The notes beneath the pieces were generated by a model, which was not told the origin of the DNA, did no database searches, and saw only the letters and a list, made by a program, of their open reading frames with translations. The position numbers were made by a program, and so were the translations under genes. Positions 49,401 through 58,270 of a stretch of 64,000 nucleotides of DNA are shown piece after piece. Origin of the DNA: Manis javanica (taxonomy: Eukaryota; Chordata; Mammalia; Pholidota; Manidae); assembly GCF_040802235.1 (NCBI RefSeq), contig NC_133172.1:62999613-63063612 (forward strand), in the 5' to 3' direction. Within the stretch, counting starts at the first letter, position 1. Each line of letters opens with the position of its first letter.

Positions 49401-52400
49401 ACACGCCACCAGCCTGGCCTGGGGGAGGGTGGTTATCTGAGCAGCACCCAAAGGCCCCCCGCAGCCTCCCCTTCTCTCTGGGAGGGCCCCGCCCCACCCT
49501 CTCCTCCTGGGCCTGGCACCAAGTATCTCAATCTCCAGGCCCCACGTCCACTCCTGATAATGCCCAGGGCCACAGCTGTTGGGGCTCAGCCCCAGCCCTG
49601 ACCCCTCTGGCCCCAGCCCTGGCTCACACCGGTTTCTGCTTTTATTTACAGCTCTTGGTAAATGGAATGCTGACCCCCTGGCTGCTGCACTCAGGAGGGA
49701 TTGTCTGGCTTGCCAGACATCACACAGCAGTCCCCAGGAGGGTGGGGAGAGGATGCCCAGGTCTCCCAAGTCCCACCCCTGTGCGCTGGCCACTTCGCTG
49801 GGGTCCTCAAGCCTGGCTGCCCAAGAGGTGCCGCCTGAGCTTCCCCGACCACACCACGCCTCCACCTTGCAGGCTGGGGGTCCCCCACTGACGGGGGTAA
49901 ATCCCACAGGGCCCCACCTACCACGAGCACACCAGTGCAAGTCCACTGGGCACCTCGAGGACAGGGGTCACTCCCATGCTGGCTGGGACCTGAGTTTGAA
50001 GTGGGTGATGGCTCTGACGTGGGGTGAAGAGCTATTGGCCGTGGTGTCTGGTGTGGACAAGCAGGCACTGTGGCCCTCAGTGCTGCCCAGAGCATCGGGG
50101 GGTGTCCCACCCCTTGTGCCTATCAGGCAACGGGGCCTGACCCGGGCCACATGGGGCACTCACGGGTCCCCCTTCTGCCAGGTGACGCTGTCCAGGACAG
50201 GACCTTACTCTGTCCTGCGGCCCCCAGCCAACACCCCGGCCTTCACATGGACCTGACAGTGTCCACCCCGCTGACCCTGGAGCAATGGCGGCTGGGAGCC
50301 CAGCCCTTGTGCCTGGACCTGGCTGGCGGCCACCAAGACCCCCTTTCCCTGTACGAGGAGGGAACACGCACAATGCCTGCTTCCGTGACAGGGCGGACAG
50401 ACCCTCGAAGTCCCTCTGAGGCGGCTATCAGGAGCCGACCTGCTCGTCCCCACCCACCCACTGGAACAAAACGCTCACTAGCCAAACAGTCATTCCCCAG
50501 ACCCTGAACCTGCACCCCCAGCCTGAGCCAGCAGACAGCCCCTGGGACCTTTCTCTACCCACTGCCCTGCCCGGCCACCCTCACCCCACAGCCCCCAGTC
50601 TGTTCCTCAGCTCTGAGGGTCTGAAATGCTGGCAGGAAGAACTCCCAGGGCCTGGAACAGGGGTACTGCTATGTAGGCCCCAACCAGGCCCCAGCTGTAC
50701 CACTGCAGCCCCTGCCTCCTGGCCTCATTCCCAGGCACACCGGCTGTCCTGCATGACCACTGGGCTCCCTCCTGCACTGACCCCAGCCCCAGTTACACGA
50801 CCACCTCAATACCGTCTGCAGGCACGCCCTGCCCACCCTGCCCTGCTCCAGGCTCTGAGACACAGGCCCAGAGCAGCCAAGCTTCTGGCCCCGGGTCACA
50901 CAGCCTGGACATCTCACAGAGCTTGAGGAATGGGGCCAGGGCCCTGCTCAGGCCTTCTGCAGTGGCCCTGGGCCTCCCAGATGACTCAGGCTGACAGGGG
51001 CCCCTGGATGGGAGCCTAGGGGAGACGCAGCCCCAGCACCTGGGTCTGGGCTGAGGGCTGAAAAGCCTGCTGGCCGTGGGTAGCTCACCTAGAGACAAAG
51101 TGCTGGGCTGGCCCCAGGGCCACAGAGGGCTGCAGGCCCATGTCCCATGCAGTGGCCTCAGCTCTGTACTGGTCACACTGTAAGTGACTCACAGATGATA
51201 GACTGGGTCTCAGCAGTAACACTAGTCAGCCAGCAGCCAAGGTCAGGGTGACTCCAAGCACAGATTGGGCTGCTCCTGTGTATTATGCTCTAGGCGCCTG
51301 AACGGGAATTCAGGGCCAATTCCTCCATAGCAGGCAAATCCCCTCGGGGACGGGTGGGTGCAGCCCCAAGGGACATCGCTGGCTGGAGGCAGGTCTGGTG
51401 GACATTCAGGGGGGCAAAGCCGCCTCCCACACTCCCTTGGGCGCTGGGCCACCTGGGACAGCCCACACCCCAAGTAAGAGCCTTAGGGCGTTGCCAGGAT
51501 AAAGGAACGTAATTGAGAGCCCAGCCGTCAGAGCCACAAGATGCTGGACTGATGGGACAGCACAAAGCCTGGGGGTGAGGACAGGTGGGCTCTGGGCAAC
51601 TCCCTGGCCAACAGTCCAGACTAGGGCCTGGGAAGGTCACGCCCAGCCCCCTGGGCCCTGGCACCTCTGTGAGTCACAGGAACTGGAAGCCAGCATGGGC
51701 CCGAGGCGGGGTGCGTGGGGAAGTGCAGCTAGTGGCCGGGGCCCTGAAAGCTCCTATAGATTTCTATAGAAAGAAGAAAGGCTTCCAGCATAGCTCCAGG
51801 GGTCCAATGCCCTGCAGCAAGGGGGTCGTGCTCCCCGAGGACACAGGCGAGCCTCCCATCCCCACGCATCCTTCCCTGGACACCTAGACGTGGTGACCAA
51901 CCCCGCCCCAGAACCCGCCCCCCCCGCCACCCCGCCAGAGATGCGGCTGTGTGTTCCCACACGCCCGATGACAAAAAGTGCCCAGCATGGGAGAGGGTGG
52001 CACAGCCCTGGGCTCAAGACCGCCTCCACCTCATTTTCCACAGGTGGCAACATGGGGATTTCAGAGGCAGCAGAAGATGTGAGGGGCAGTGAGTGAGTCA
52101 AGCGACCAGTGAGAAAAGGTGCCCCTCTTCTGCACAGTGGGGGCACCACTCGTGGGGCAGGGGAGCCTCCAGTCCTGGGCCAGGGCCTCAGAGCCCATAA
52201 GGGGCATGGGTGTGGAGTGAATGCGCCTGGTACACATCTCTGGGCAGTCTGCATATCCCACCAGACTGTCAAGGGGTCCATGATGCAGGGAGAAAAGGGT
52301 CGGAAATGCTCACCAGCCCCTCCCACTGCCCTCGGGGTCGGCGCTTCTGTGAAAGACCAGCGGGACCCAGCCCACCCCAGGACTCAGCGTGACTTGCTCC

Positions 52401-55400
52401 AACGGCCTGGGCACTTTCCTATCTGGCCAGAAGTGGTGGGTTTCAGTGCCAAGGTCAGGACTGTCGCCTGCACTTGGCTCACAGCTCGCCACTCTGGGGT
52501 CACCATCCCTGTGGGAATACGCAGGGGCCTTTGCCTCGTGCGGCAGGTGTTCAGACACCCTGGGCTGGACACACACCTTGCTGGGACAGGCCTGGTTTGT
52601 TTTGAGGTGGGGATCCAACGGTGGACATGTCGCGTAGGGGCGCCACACCCCCGGGAGTGGGGTCCTGGCCCAGCACTCACAGAAGGGCAAGGTGGTCCTC
52701 CTGGGCCCCCACACCTCCTCTCATTACTGACTTACCCTCAGGTCGGCTGGCTGAGGCTCACCCCAGAGCCACTAAACCCACACCTCACCTGCACCCTTCA
52801 CCTATGTGGGAGCAGGTGTCCTGCACCCCTGCCCAGGAGCTGGGAGCAGAGCCGTACACCTTCTCACCCACACCCCCGAGGCAGGGCCGGCTGGGGCCAG
52901 CGCCTGTGCAGCGGGACCCTCTCAGCAGACCCCAGCTGCTGTGGAGGACGCCAGCATGCCCCTCCTCTTATCCATCCTTCCTCCTGTTTGCTGAACCAGA
53001 GAGCCAAGTTCTAAGGCAGCTCAAGGTGCTAAAGGTGAGCACCCGACGGAGGCCAGTGTTGGGGATCGGTCGCAGGTGCCAAGTGACCGGGGTCCCCAAG
53101 CTGCATGCCCGTGCCACACCACTGCCTAGCGTCCTCACACACCCCCAGGCGGGGCTGTACGGAATCCCCGTCCCACAGAGAGGAACCTGAGGCTCAGAGG
53201 CCCCAGTGAGTTCCTTGAAACAAAGGCCGGGTGCCTGAATGTGTGTGGTCCAGCTCGCTGCCTGACACCAGTTGGAAAATATCACAGTCCACAGGGACAA
53301 CAGCTGAGGAACCCCTCCCCACCTGGGTCTGCCCGGGCAAGGGTCATGGGGGGACTAACCGGCTCTAGGAGAGTCTTGGTAACCCATCTCCCACTAGAAT
53401 GCAGAAAGTGCTTTCCGGACCCCAGAAGACCACCACCCCGGACGGGGACCCAGAGTCCCAGGGCTCCGTTCTCAGCCCCCCGAGTCCTGGAAGTAACTGT
53501 GAGTCTGGGTCTGTGTAGCCGTCCCAGCAGGCATGGTCCCAACCTCCACCCAACGGAGAGAGAGAGAGAGCAGGGTCCACAGCCACTTCCCCAATACCTT
53601 CGGAAATCGTGGGTAAGTTTCCCCCTTTCTTCTAGGAGCACCTCTCTGCGGAGAAACACTCCGTTGGGTCAGAGCTGGGTGCCCCAGCTCTGGCCTCTCC
53701 GGATACCACTGTCCCACTGCACAGAGGCTGCCCTGGGAGACTGGATAAACCTCCGAACCAGATCTGGGCCCGGCAGGAATCTCAGCTCCAGTCTGACTTC
53801 TGCCTGGAACAGAAAACCTCGCACCCTCGGGATTTCAAGCAAATGCTACGGGTTTTTTGTTAGGCAATCAACCCAGGCACGCCCAGCCTCACACCAAAGG
53901 CCACCAGGCCGTCTGAGGAGCCAGGGAGCTCCTCGCCTTCACGACTCACTAGAAAGACAAAAACACCAGAGCTACACTTGTCATTTCTATGTCAGATCTA
54001 CGAGGAGAGGGGTGCTCCCCCACTCACACTGGCAGCAGGATCCTTCCAGGTAACGAGGCCAACAGGGTTCACAGCACAACTTTGAACAAGCAGAAGGAAA
54101 ACGTGGGGTGCGCCAGGGGACTACAGAGATCAGCCAGCAAGCCGGGGCCCCTTGCTCCCAGACTCACAGGCCAGCAGCCCTTCGAGGAAGCACTGCAAAC
54201 GGGGAGGTGCGCTCAAGGAAGTGCGGGTGCACGGTGTCCTGTCCCCTAAGGGGAAATTCTAGAACCCAGCTCTTGGGGGTGACTGGAGAACACTTGGAAA
54301 CCCTCTGGGGCTTTTTGCTGCCTTCTCTGATGCCTCTACTAGGGTGGCCCCCTTCCTGACGTTCACAACCCTTCTCTGGGCCCACGTGAGGCAGCTGCCA
54401 GTCCCCAACAAGTCCGGGTCCCCCTGGCAGGCGAGCTGGGCTCGGGGTGAGCGCTCACTCTTGCAGAGAACACATCCCTTTCTGCTGCTGAAAATCCTCT
54501 TTCCATCAGAAAAAGCCACACACACATACGTGTATGTAACACACGTACATAATACACTCACGTGGATGGTTCAGCAAAAAGGGCAGTGAAGGTGACCAAT
54601 ACCTGGAAATGATCTCCTTGCGCGCCCTGACGGGGTGCTGTCACCTCCACACCACCTGAGCGACTGGAGGGCTGCAGGTGTGCCAGCTGCAGACCTCTGG
54701 AATCTATCCTGCCCATTTACCTCCTTACCCCTAAAAGTTTAAAAAAAGTAAGGGATCCATTTTTAAAGACAAAAAATGGGGCCTTTAAGGATAGTATCTT
54801 TTTCATTACATACTGGGCACAAAAATTAAATCGTATCTAACAACAAGGAAAAGTAGACAATCAGAGTTCTCCTAATGACAAAGGAGCCCACAAAGCCCGC
54901 CTGCCTTTGGAGGGGCCTTCCCTTACTCTGCCGGACGCACCACCCACTAAGCCCTCAGCTCAAAGCCCCACCGGAAGCCACAGGGGGTCCTGGCTTGAGG
55001 CAGACGGTTACCATGACTACTTCCAGATTTGGACCCAACTTTTTTAAAGCAGAGATCCACATAACTGAGACTCACCAAAAAAGCAAACAATGGCCCTTCA
55101 CCTGGCGCGGCTGCTCTGTTCAGGTCTCAGGACAGCACGCAGTCTCAGGGATCTGCCACTTTACAGGGGAACATGCCTCAAGAGCTCTGGAACACCCCCT
55201 CCGCACTACACAGCATGGCTTCTGCAGGAAACTCAGTCCACATGCTCTAAAGACCAAAAGCATGGGCATATGCATTGCCCATCAGAAGCCACTCCCAGGA
55301 TGCCCAGAGTAGGACCCCAAATCATCAAGTAGCCCCGATAGTTCTGTACCTCTATGCACTCTCTATATTCGGGCAAACCCTCAAACCAGGCGGCAGCTCC

Positions 55401-56936
55401 TGAAAGCAGGGCCCTTCCATCTCCCAAGCCTCCTTGGAGGTTGGCCCACAGAGGTGTAAAAACTGCCAACAGCCAAAAAATAAAAGAAAACCGCATGGCA
55501 TGGGATACAAATGAGTTTTTTCTGAAATCCCGTGAGAATACTGAGCGTGATTCCCTCTCGCCTGGTCGCTCACAGATGCAGGCCCTGCAGGGGCCATGCC
55601 TGCCCAACACCAGGACTGTGGCCAACGGCTGTTTTTCAGCACAACTTGGGACACCACCAAACCTACCCTCCACCCCAGCACACGCATTTAATCTGCAGCC
55701 AAGCACCCCTCTCTCGTGCTCACTAGGCAATCTTCTGGGGATTGACGCTGCTGCCTTTATGAACAACTCACAACTTTGTTACTATTGTTTTGTCTGAGCC
55801 AGCCTCTGCAGATTCCTGAGAAGCTGGAGAGCAGAAATGAATGAGTTTGTTAACCACAGTTTCTGTCTGAACAGTCAACATTAGGGAGCTCAAACAGGCA
55901 ATCTACTTTTCAGACACTCCATGTCTTCAAGAGGCAGGGATATCAGCTCCACCGGTGATGTAAGGCTTGGGTGGGCTTGACCGGAACGGAATGGACTAGG
56001 TGGGGAAGTGGAATGCCCGCCAGAGGCTGGGGAAAGGGACACCCCGCTGACTCACTGCAGAATTCCCTAGGCGGTGTGTAAATAAATGAATGAGACCCAC
56101 GTGGGTTCTGGAACCAGAGACTTTAGACTACAAGCGCAGGATGGCGATCGGGATGTAGGGATGGTCCAGGGATGCAGGGATGACCCTGGGGCGCAGGGAT
56201 GTTGGGATGGCCCAGGGATAGTCGGGGTAGTCCAGGGATGGCGCAGGGGTGTGGGGTGGTCCTGGGGCACGGGAATGTGGGCTGGCCCAGATATTCTGGG
56301 GATGCAGGGTGGCCCGGGGCCGCGGGGACTGTCCATGCGCACTGCGACCAAGGCATGCCCACCCCATGGGGATCCCGGCCGGTACTCACGCACGCAGAGA
56401 CAGGCCACGAGTTTGGCGGCCTCCTCGGGCACAGGGCAAGTGGGGAAGAGCGGCTTGAGCAGGTAGGTGGCGAAGACGAGGGCCACGATGTACTGCGAGG
56501 AGGGCCGGATGATGAGCAGCTCGATCCAGAGCTTGAGGAAGGCGGGCAGCGAGCCGTAGACCTCGAGCATGTAGGCGTAGTCGCCGCCCGACTTGGAGAT
56601 GGTGGTGCCCAGCTCCGCGTAGCAGAGCGCGCCCACGATGGAGAAGACGCCGCACACGGCCCACACCACCAGCGCCAGCCCCGGCGAGCCCGCCTCTTTG
56701 AGCACACCCGTGGGCGTCACGAAGATGCCCGAGCCGATGATGGTACCCACGATGATGGCCACGCCGTTGAGCAGCGTGATGCTGCGCTGCAGGGTCACGC
56801 CCTCCGAGCCTTCCCCGCCCTGCGCGCCAACCGCACGCTGCGCGCCCAGCATCCGTTCCCGCGCCTGCCGCTCCTCCTCCTCCTCGGCCGCCGCGGGGGC
56901 CGCCGCCGCCCGCCGCTGGGCCCCTGAAACAGTCAT
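31354..56936 (-). CDS. SLC7A5: SLC7A5 / LAT1 large neutral amino acid transporter, 10 coding exons
   Basis: LAT1 is the light chain of the CD98 heterodimer. It exchanges leucine, phenylalanine, tryptophan and other large neutral amino acids across the plasma membrane without sodium, and it partners SLC3A2 (known for the family). CDS join on the minus strand: 56390-56936, 45432-45557, 37678-37783, 36811-36855, 36268-36391, 35254-35357, 34765-34861, 34291-34440, 32454-32631, 31354-31409. This totals 1,533 nt, or 510 residues against 507 in human. The three extra residues lie in the Glu/Ala/Gly-rich cytoplasmic N-terminus. Visible hallmarks are the TM1 substrate loop GTIIGSGIF (64-72), Cys167 (human Cys164, disulfide to SLC3A2), Lys207 (human 204), gating Phe255 (human 252) in LFAYGGW, and C-terminal VVPQET. 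Ala249 and Pro378, the positions of human disease variants A246V and P375L, are intact. All splice sites are GT/AG and no frame is broken. The ATG at 56936 was chosen because its N-terminus aligns with human residue 1. Confidence 0.98.
32454..32631 (-). CDS. SLC7A5: SLC7A5 coding exon 9 (residues 434-493)
   Basis: The exon covers TM11 and TM12: [35 protein letters not shown] and [17 protein letters not shown]. The acceptor is CCCCAG and the donor GTGAGT. Human reads YFFGVWWKNK here, so two aromatic residues at the cytoplasmic end of TM12 are replaced by Ser and Cys. Confidence 0.97.
34291..34440 (-). CDS. SLC7A5: SLC7A5 coding exon 8 (residues 384-433)
   Basis: The 150-nt exon is exactly 50 codons and covers TM9-TM10: [16 protein letters not shown], then [18 protein letters not shown], ending PELPRPIK. 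The acceptor is CCGCAG and the donor GTGAGG. The membrane segments match human closely; the last loop ([12 protein letters not shown]) is slightly diverged. Confidence 0.97.
34765..34861 (-). CDS. SLC7A5: SLC7A5 coding exon 7 (residues 351-383)
   Basis: It encodes [18 protein letters not shown], then [14 protein letters not shown], a cytoplasmic segment leading into TM9. Pro378 corresponds to human Pro375. The acceptor is CCACAG and the donor GTAAGT. It ends on a codon boundary. Confidence 0.97.
35254..35357 (-). CDS. SLC7A5: SLC7A5 coding exon 6 (residues 317-351)
   Basis: The 104-nt exon encodes [17 protein letters not shown] and TM8 with [16 protein letters not shown]. The acceptor is GACTAG and the donor GTGGGC. 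Human has DFGNYHLG, so Thr-Arg replaces Asn-Tyr in the extracellular loop before TM8. Confidence 0.97.
36268..36391 (-). CDS. SLC7A5: SLC7A5 coding exon 5 (residues 275-316)
   Basis: It encodes [18 protein letters not shown] and [13 protein letters not shown], covering TM7 and the following loop. The acceptor is TCCCAG and the donor GTAAGA. It ends on a codon boundary. The differences from human are conservative: Met for Leu in TM7, and Ala for Ser in the loop. Confidence 0.97.
36811..36855 (-). CDS. SLC7A5: SLC7A5 coding exon 4 (residues 260-275)
   Basis: This is a 45-nt micro-exon encoding [16 protein letters not shown], identical to human LAT1. The acceptor is TTCTAG and the donor GTGCGT. 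Both codon splits (Trp260 and Arg275) are completed exactly by the neighbouring exons, which confirms the placement. Confidence 0.97.
37678..37783 (-). CDS. SLC7A5: SLC7A5 coding exon 3 (residues 225-260)
   Basis: The 106-nt exon encodes the loop GDVPNLDP and TM6 with [10 protein letters not shown]. Phe255 equals human Phe252, the residue that closes over bound substrate. The acceptor is TTCCAG and the donor GTAGGT at 37677. The loop ([10 protein letters not shown]) differs at several positions from human (NFSFEGTKLD), which fits a surface-exposed segment. Confidence 0.97.
37784..45431 (-). other. SLC7A5: SLC7A5 intron 2, 7.6 kb
   Basis: The intron is GC-rich and almost free of recognisable repeats apart from a MIR relic near 41.8 kb and a short 15-bp tandem (GCTCGGGGTGGGGAA) near 41930-41965. 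No other gene, RNA or exon was recognised in it. Confidence 0.9.
41795..41905 (+). repeat. MIR SINE relic in intron 2
   Basis: The order GACTCTGCTCAGCGACCCTG, then GTGCAGCTCTGTAAGACAGG, resembles the MIR core (gtgacctTGGGCaagtca, tcagttTCCTCatctgtaaaatgggg). It is strongly diverged. Confidence 0.4.
45432..45557 (-). CDS. SLC7A5: SLC7A5 coding exon 2 (residues 183-225)
   Basis: The exon encodes [17 protein letters not shown] and the following TM5 segment, ending IQIGKG. The acceptor is CACAG before 45557 and the donor is GTGAGT starting at 45431; its length is 126 nt. Lys207 corresponds to human Lys204, a TM5 residue implicated in transport. Human has VQIGKG where this has IQIGKG. Confidence 0.97.
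46965..46973 (+). promoter_or_regulatory. Candidate CARE (ATF4-C/EBP composite site) in intron 1
   Basis: TGATGCAAT matches the C/EBP-ATF response element consensus (TGATGxAAx) perfectly. SLC7A5 is a known target of ATF4 during amino acid starvation. A nine-base match is expected by chance in a window this size, and similar strings occur at about 2797 and 4791, so function is only suggested. Confidence 0.35.
47430..47515 (-). repeat. MIR SINE relic in intron 1
   Basis: GAGACTCAGAGGCCACCTGT, then CCAAGGTGCCAGGGCTGAG and CCCAGGTCCCGG, is the reverse complement order of the MIR core. It is old and diverged. Confidence 0.5.
48803..48884. repeat. 32-bp short tandem duplication in intron 1
   Basis: About two and a half units of 32 bp sharing CGGCCCCTTCTGTAC and the flanking TCAC are arranged head to tail. 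The first unit is the most diverged. This is a small local duplication with no sign of function. Confidence 0.6.
50329..50640 (+). repeat. Unclassified dispersed repeat, copy 2, inside SLC7A5 intron 1
   Basis: This is the counterpart of the sequence at 25808, in the same orientation, with CCCCCTTTCCCTGTACGAGG, CAGACCCTCG, CGACCTGCTC, CCCACCCACCC, CCCTGAACCTG, CCCACTGCCC and TGCTGGCA in the same order. Spacing differs by only a few bases over about 300 bp. Confidence 0.55.
50825..50915 (-). repeat. MIR SINE relic in intron 1
   Basis: GAGACACAGGCCCAGAGCAG, then CCAAGCTTCTGGCCCCGGGT and CACACAGCC, follows the reverse MIR core, in which a run of CTCAGAGAGG is followed by AGTGACTTGCCCAAGGTCAC and then ACAGC. 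Confidence 0.55.
51990..52085 (+). repeat. Possible MIR SINE relic in intron 1
   Basis: CCACCTCATTTTCCACAGGT, then GGCAACATGGGGATT, resembles the MIR core TCAGTTTCCTCATCTGTAAA with ATGGGGAT following. The evidence is short. Confidence 0.35.
53150..53235 (-). repeat. MIR SINE relic in intron 1
   Basis: CCCGTCCCACAGAGAGGAAC, then CTGAGGCTCAGAGGCCCCAG and TGAGTTCCTTG, matches the reverse MIR core (ccCATTTTACAGATGAGGAA, ctgaggctcagag). Confidence 0.6.
56140..56325. repeat. Degenerate minisatellite beside the exon 1 splice donor
   Basis: The stretch is built of imperfect units such as CAGGGATG and GGGATGGCCCAGGGAT, repeated about ten times with variable spacing. It ends about 65 bp from the exon 1 donor at 56389. 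Its purine-rich plus strand makes the nascent minus-strand transcript C/T-rich here. Confidence 0.7.
56390..56936 (-). CDS. SLC7A5: SLC7A5 coding exon 1 (residues 1-182)
   Basis: This exon holds the start codon (56936-56934, context GGC-ATG-A), the acidic N-terminal tail, TM1 to TM4 and the extracellular loop with Cys167. From GVTLQR (46-51) onward it is nearly identical to human LAT1. The donor is GTGAGT at 56389 and one base is carried into exon 2. The TM1 unwound motif GTIIGSGIF sits at 64-72. The N-terminal 45 residues are Ala/Glu/Gln-rich and poorly conserved, as in other mammals. Confidence 0.97.
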
Positions 56937-57023
56937 GCCGCCGCCGCCGCCGCCGCCGGCCGGAATCCGAGCGTACCGACCGTCAGAAAACCCAGACTCC
57001 CAACGTGCGGCCACGAGCCGCTG
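56937..57023 (-). other. SLC7A5: SLC7A5 5' UTR (approximate) with (GGC)7 before the ATG
   Basis: The start site is inferred at about 57020-57025, some 25-30 nt below the TATA box, giving a 5' UTR of about 85 nt. Seven GGC triplets (56937-56957) directly precede the ATG. The frame of the transporter stays open through the entire UTR, with no in-frame stop back to the TATA box. There is no upstream in-frame ATG; the nearest near-cognate codon is GTG at 57014. Confidence 0.7.
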
Positions 57024-57047
57024 CGTCCACCGGCGCCGTGCGCCGCC

Positions 57048-57054
57048 TTTTATA
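57048..57054 (-). promoter_or_regulatory. SLC7A5: TATA box of SLC7A5
   Basis: On the minus strand the sequence reads CTATAAAAGGC, a strong TATA box, embedded in GC-rich DNA about 112 nt above the ATG. Its spacing predicts a focused start near 57020. GC boxes (GGGCGGGG type) lie just upstream at about 57068-57095 and 57120-57135. Confidence 0.8.
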
Positions 57055-57175
57055 GGCCGCTTCAGGCCCCGCCCCCGGCAGCCGTCCCGCCCCGCCCCTC
57101 CGCGCAGACGCCGCGTACCCGCGCCCCGCCCACGGCTCCGATCCGGCCCAGCCCTCCCAACAGCCGGGCCCCTCG

Positions 57176-57240
57176 CACGTGGAGCCTACGGTCTGGGCCC
57201 CGCTTGGTTCCGGAGACCCCGGATCGGCTCCGTGCACGTG
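57176..57240. promoter_or_regulatory. Pair of CACGTG E-boxes upstream of SLC7A5
   Basis: Perfect palindromic CACGTG hexamers lie at 57176-57181 and 57235-57240, about 155 and 215 bp upstream of the inferred start site. CACGTG is the preferred site of MYC/MAX and of USF and TFE3 factors. MYC control of LAT1 is established in other mammals; occupancy here is inferred. Confidence 0.55.
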
Positions 57241-57954
57241 CAACGCCAGAGCCCGCGAGGTCCTCGCTGGCCCCGGGAGTGGTTCCTCGCGCGCACCCGG
57301 GGGCCTGCCGCGCGCCGGCGCCCCTCTATGCCGGTAGCCCCAGCGCAGGAAGGGTGGGGTGCGGCGTGCGGGGCGGGCGGCTCAAAGGCCTGCCTGCCCC
57401 CTGGAGGGCGCCCAGGCCCGGCGGGGCTGGGGCGATAGGGCCCACCCAGTTTCCAGCTCCCATGACGGGGGAGGGAGGAAGATGCCCGGACCCCCCCCCC
57501 GCCCCGCCCCTGGGGAAGGTGGGCCAGGCTGGGCCTGAGGTACTGGTGGAGTGACTGGCAGGGATGACCTGTCACCAGAGCAGGAAAGAAAAGAAGTGCT
57601 TGTTGGTGAAACTGGCACGTCAACAGGGAAAATCTCAGAACCACCTCGGGACACTGGCCCAGGTGTCACTTTGGTTCCCCACCCCCATGGGAACCCTTAA
57701 CATGCCAGCCATTTATCTGCCCTATTAGAACGGATTGAAATCTGGGCAGCCAGAGGGTCACAAGGCACAAATACTAACTCATAAGATGTTGTCTAAGTTG
57801 GGGGCTTAGGGGAATAAAGCAGTCTTTCTCCAGAGGTTGCCATGTCCTTTCAGAGGCGGCCGCTTGGCAGGGGCCCCGAGCAGTGGCGGAGCAAACCCTG
57901 CAGGCGCCCGGCACCGTGAAAGTTCTTACTCAATGGCGAGGTGCCCTCACTAGA

Positions 57955-58070
57955 GCTGTTTGGTGCAGGGGGAAACAGGCCTGGCGGTTATGTAATTTGT
58001 CCGGCCAGTGCGTGAGCTGGAACCCCAACCTCAGACGCCCCGAACCTATGTGTTAGGCATCCTGCCACCC
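57955..58070 (-). repeat. MIR SINE relic upstream of SLC7A5
   Basis: GGGGGAAACAGGCCTGGCGG, then TTATGTAATTTGTCCGGCCA, GAGCTGGAACCCCAACCTCA and GACGCCCC, follow the reverse MIR core order including the GGGATTTGAACCC-type segment. Confidence 0.55.
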
Positions 58071-58270
58071 TTCTCCTGACTTAGGTTTCTTTCGGTCATT
58101 CATAGCAGCTAAGACTTGATAATCTCCAGACGGATTTTGTTTTCTCAAGGACGGTAATTGGGCAAAGCTCTAAGGTGGGTCCGGAGCACCTCCTGGATTC
58201 ACTCAGCAGACACCTGCAGGGCGTGTGTCCCGTGTGGGTCACAGCACTGGCTCCAGGCACACGGTGGTAC

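Larger units (their letters stand above)
45558..56389 (-). other. SLC7A5: SLC7A5 intron 1, 10.8 kb
   Basis: This is the largest intron. It contains several MIR relics, a candidate ATF4/C-EBP element at 46965, a short tandem duplication at 48.8 kb, one copy of an unclassified repeat at 50.3 kb and a minisatellite next to the exon 1 donor. No internal gene was recognised. Confidence 0.9.
56390..57420. promoter_or_regulatory. SLC7A5: SLC7A5 CpG island: promoter plus exon 1
   Basis: By eye this block is very GC-rich with dense CpG, covering exon 1, the 5' UTR, the TATA box and about 350 bp upstream. It contains several Sp1-type GC boxes and two perfect CACGTG E-boxes. This arrangement fits a growth-responsive housekeeping-like promoter with a TATA box. 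Confidence 0.85.

Noticed and set aside
52109-53014. 301-residue plus-strand open frame in intron 1
   Set aside because: It lies wholly inside an intron, has no domain resemblance, and its composition is as expected from GC-rich DNA with few stops.
57012-57014. GTG at 57014 as the SLC7A5 start, giving a longer N-terminus
   Set aside because: It is not ATG, and the ATG at 56936 aligns with residue 1 of human LAT1. It is kept only as a finding about possible near-cognate initiation.
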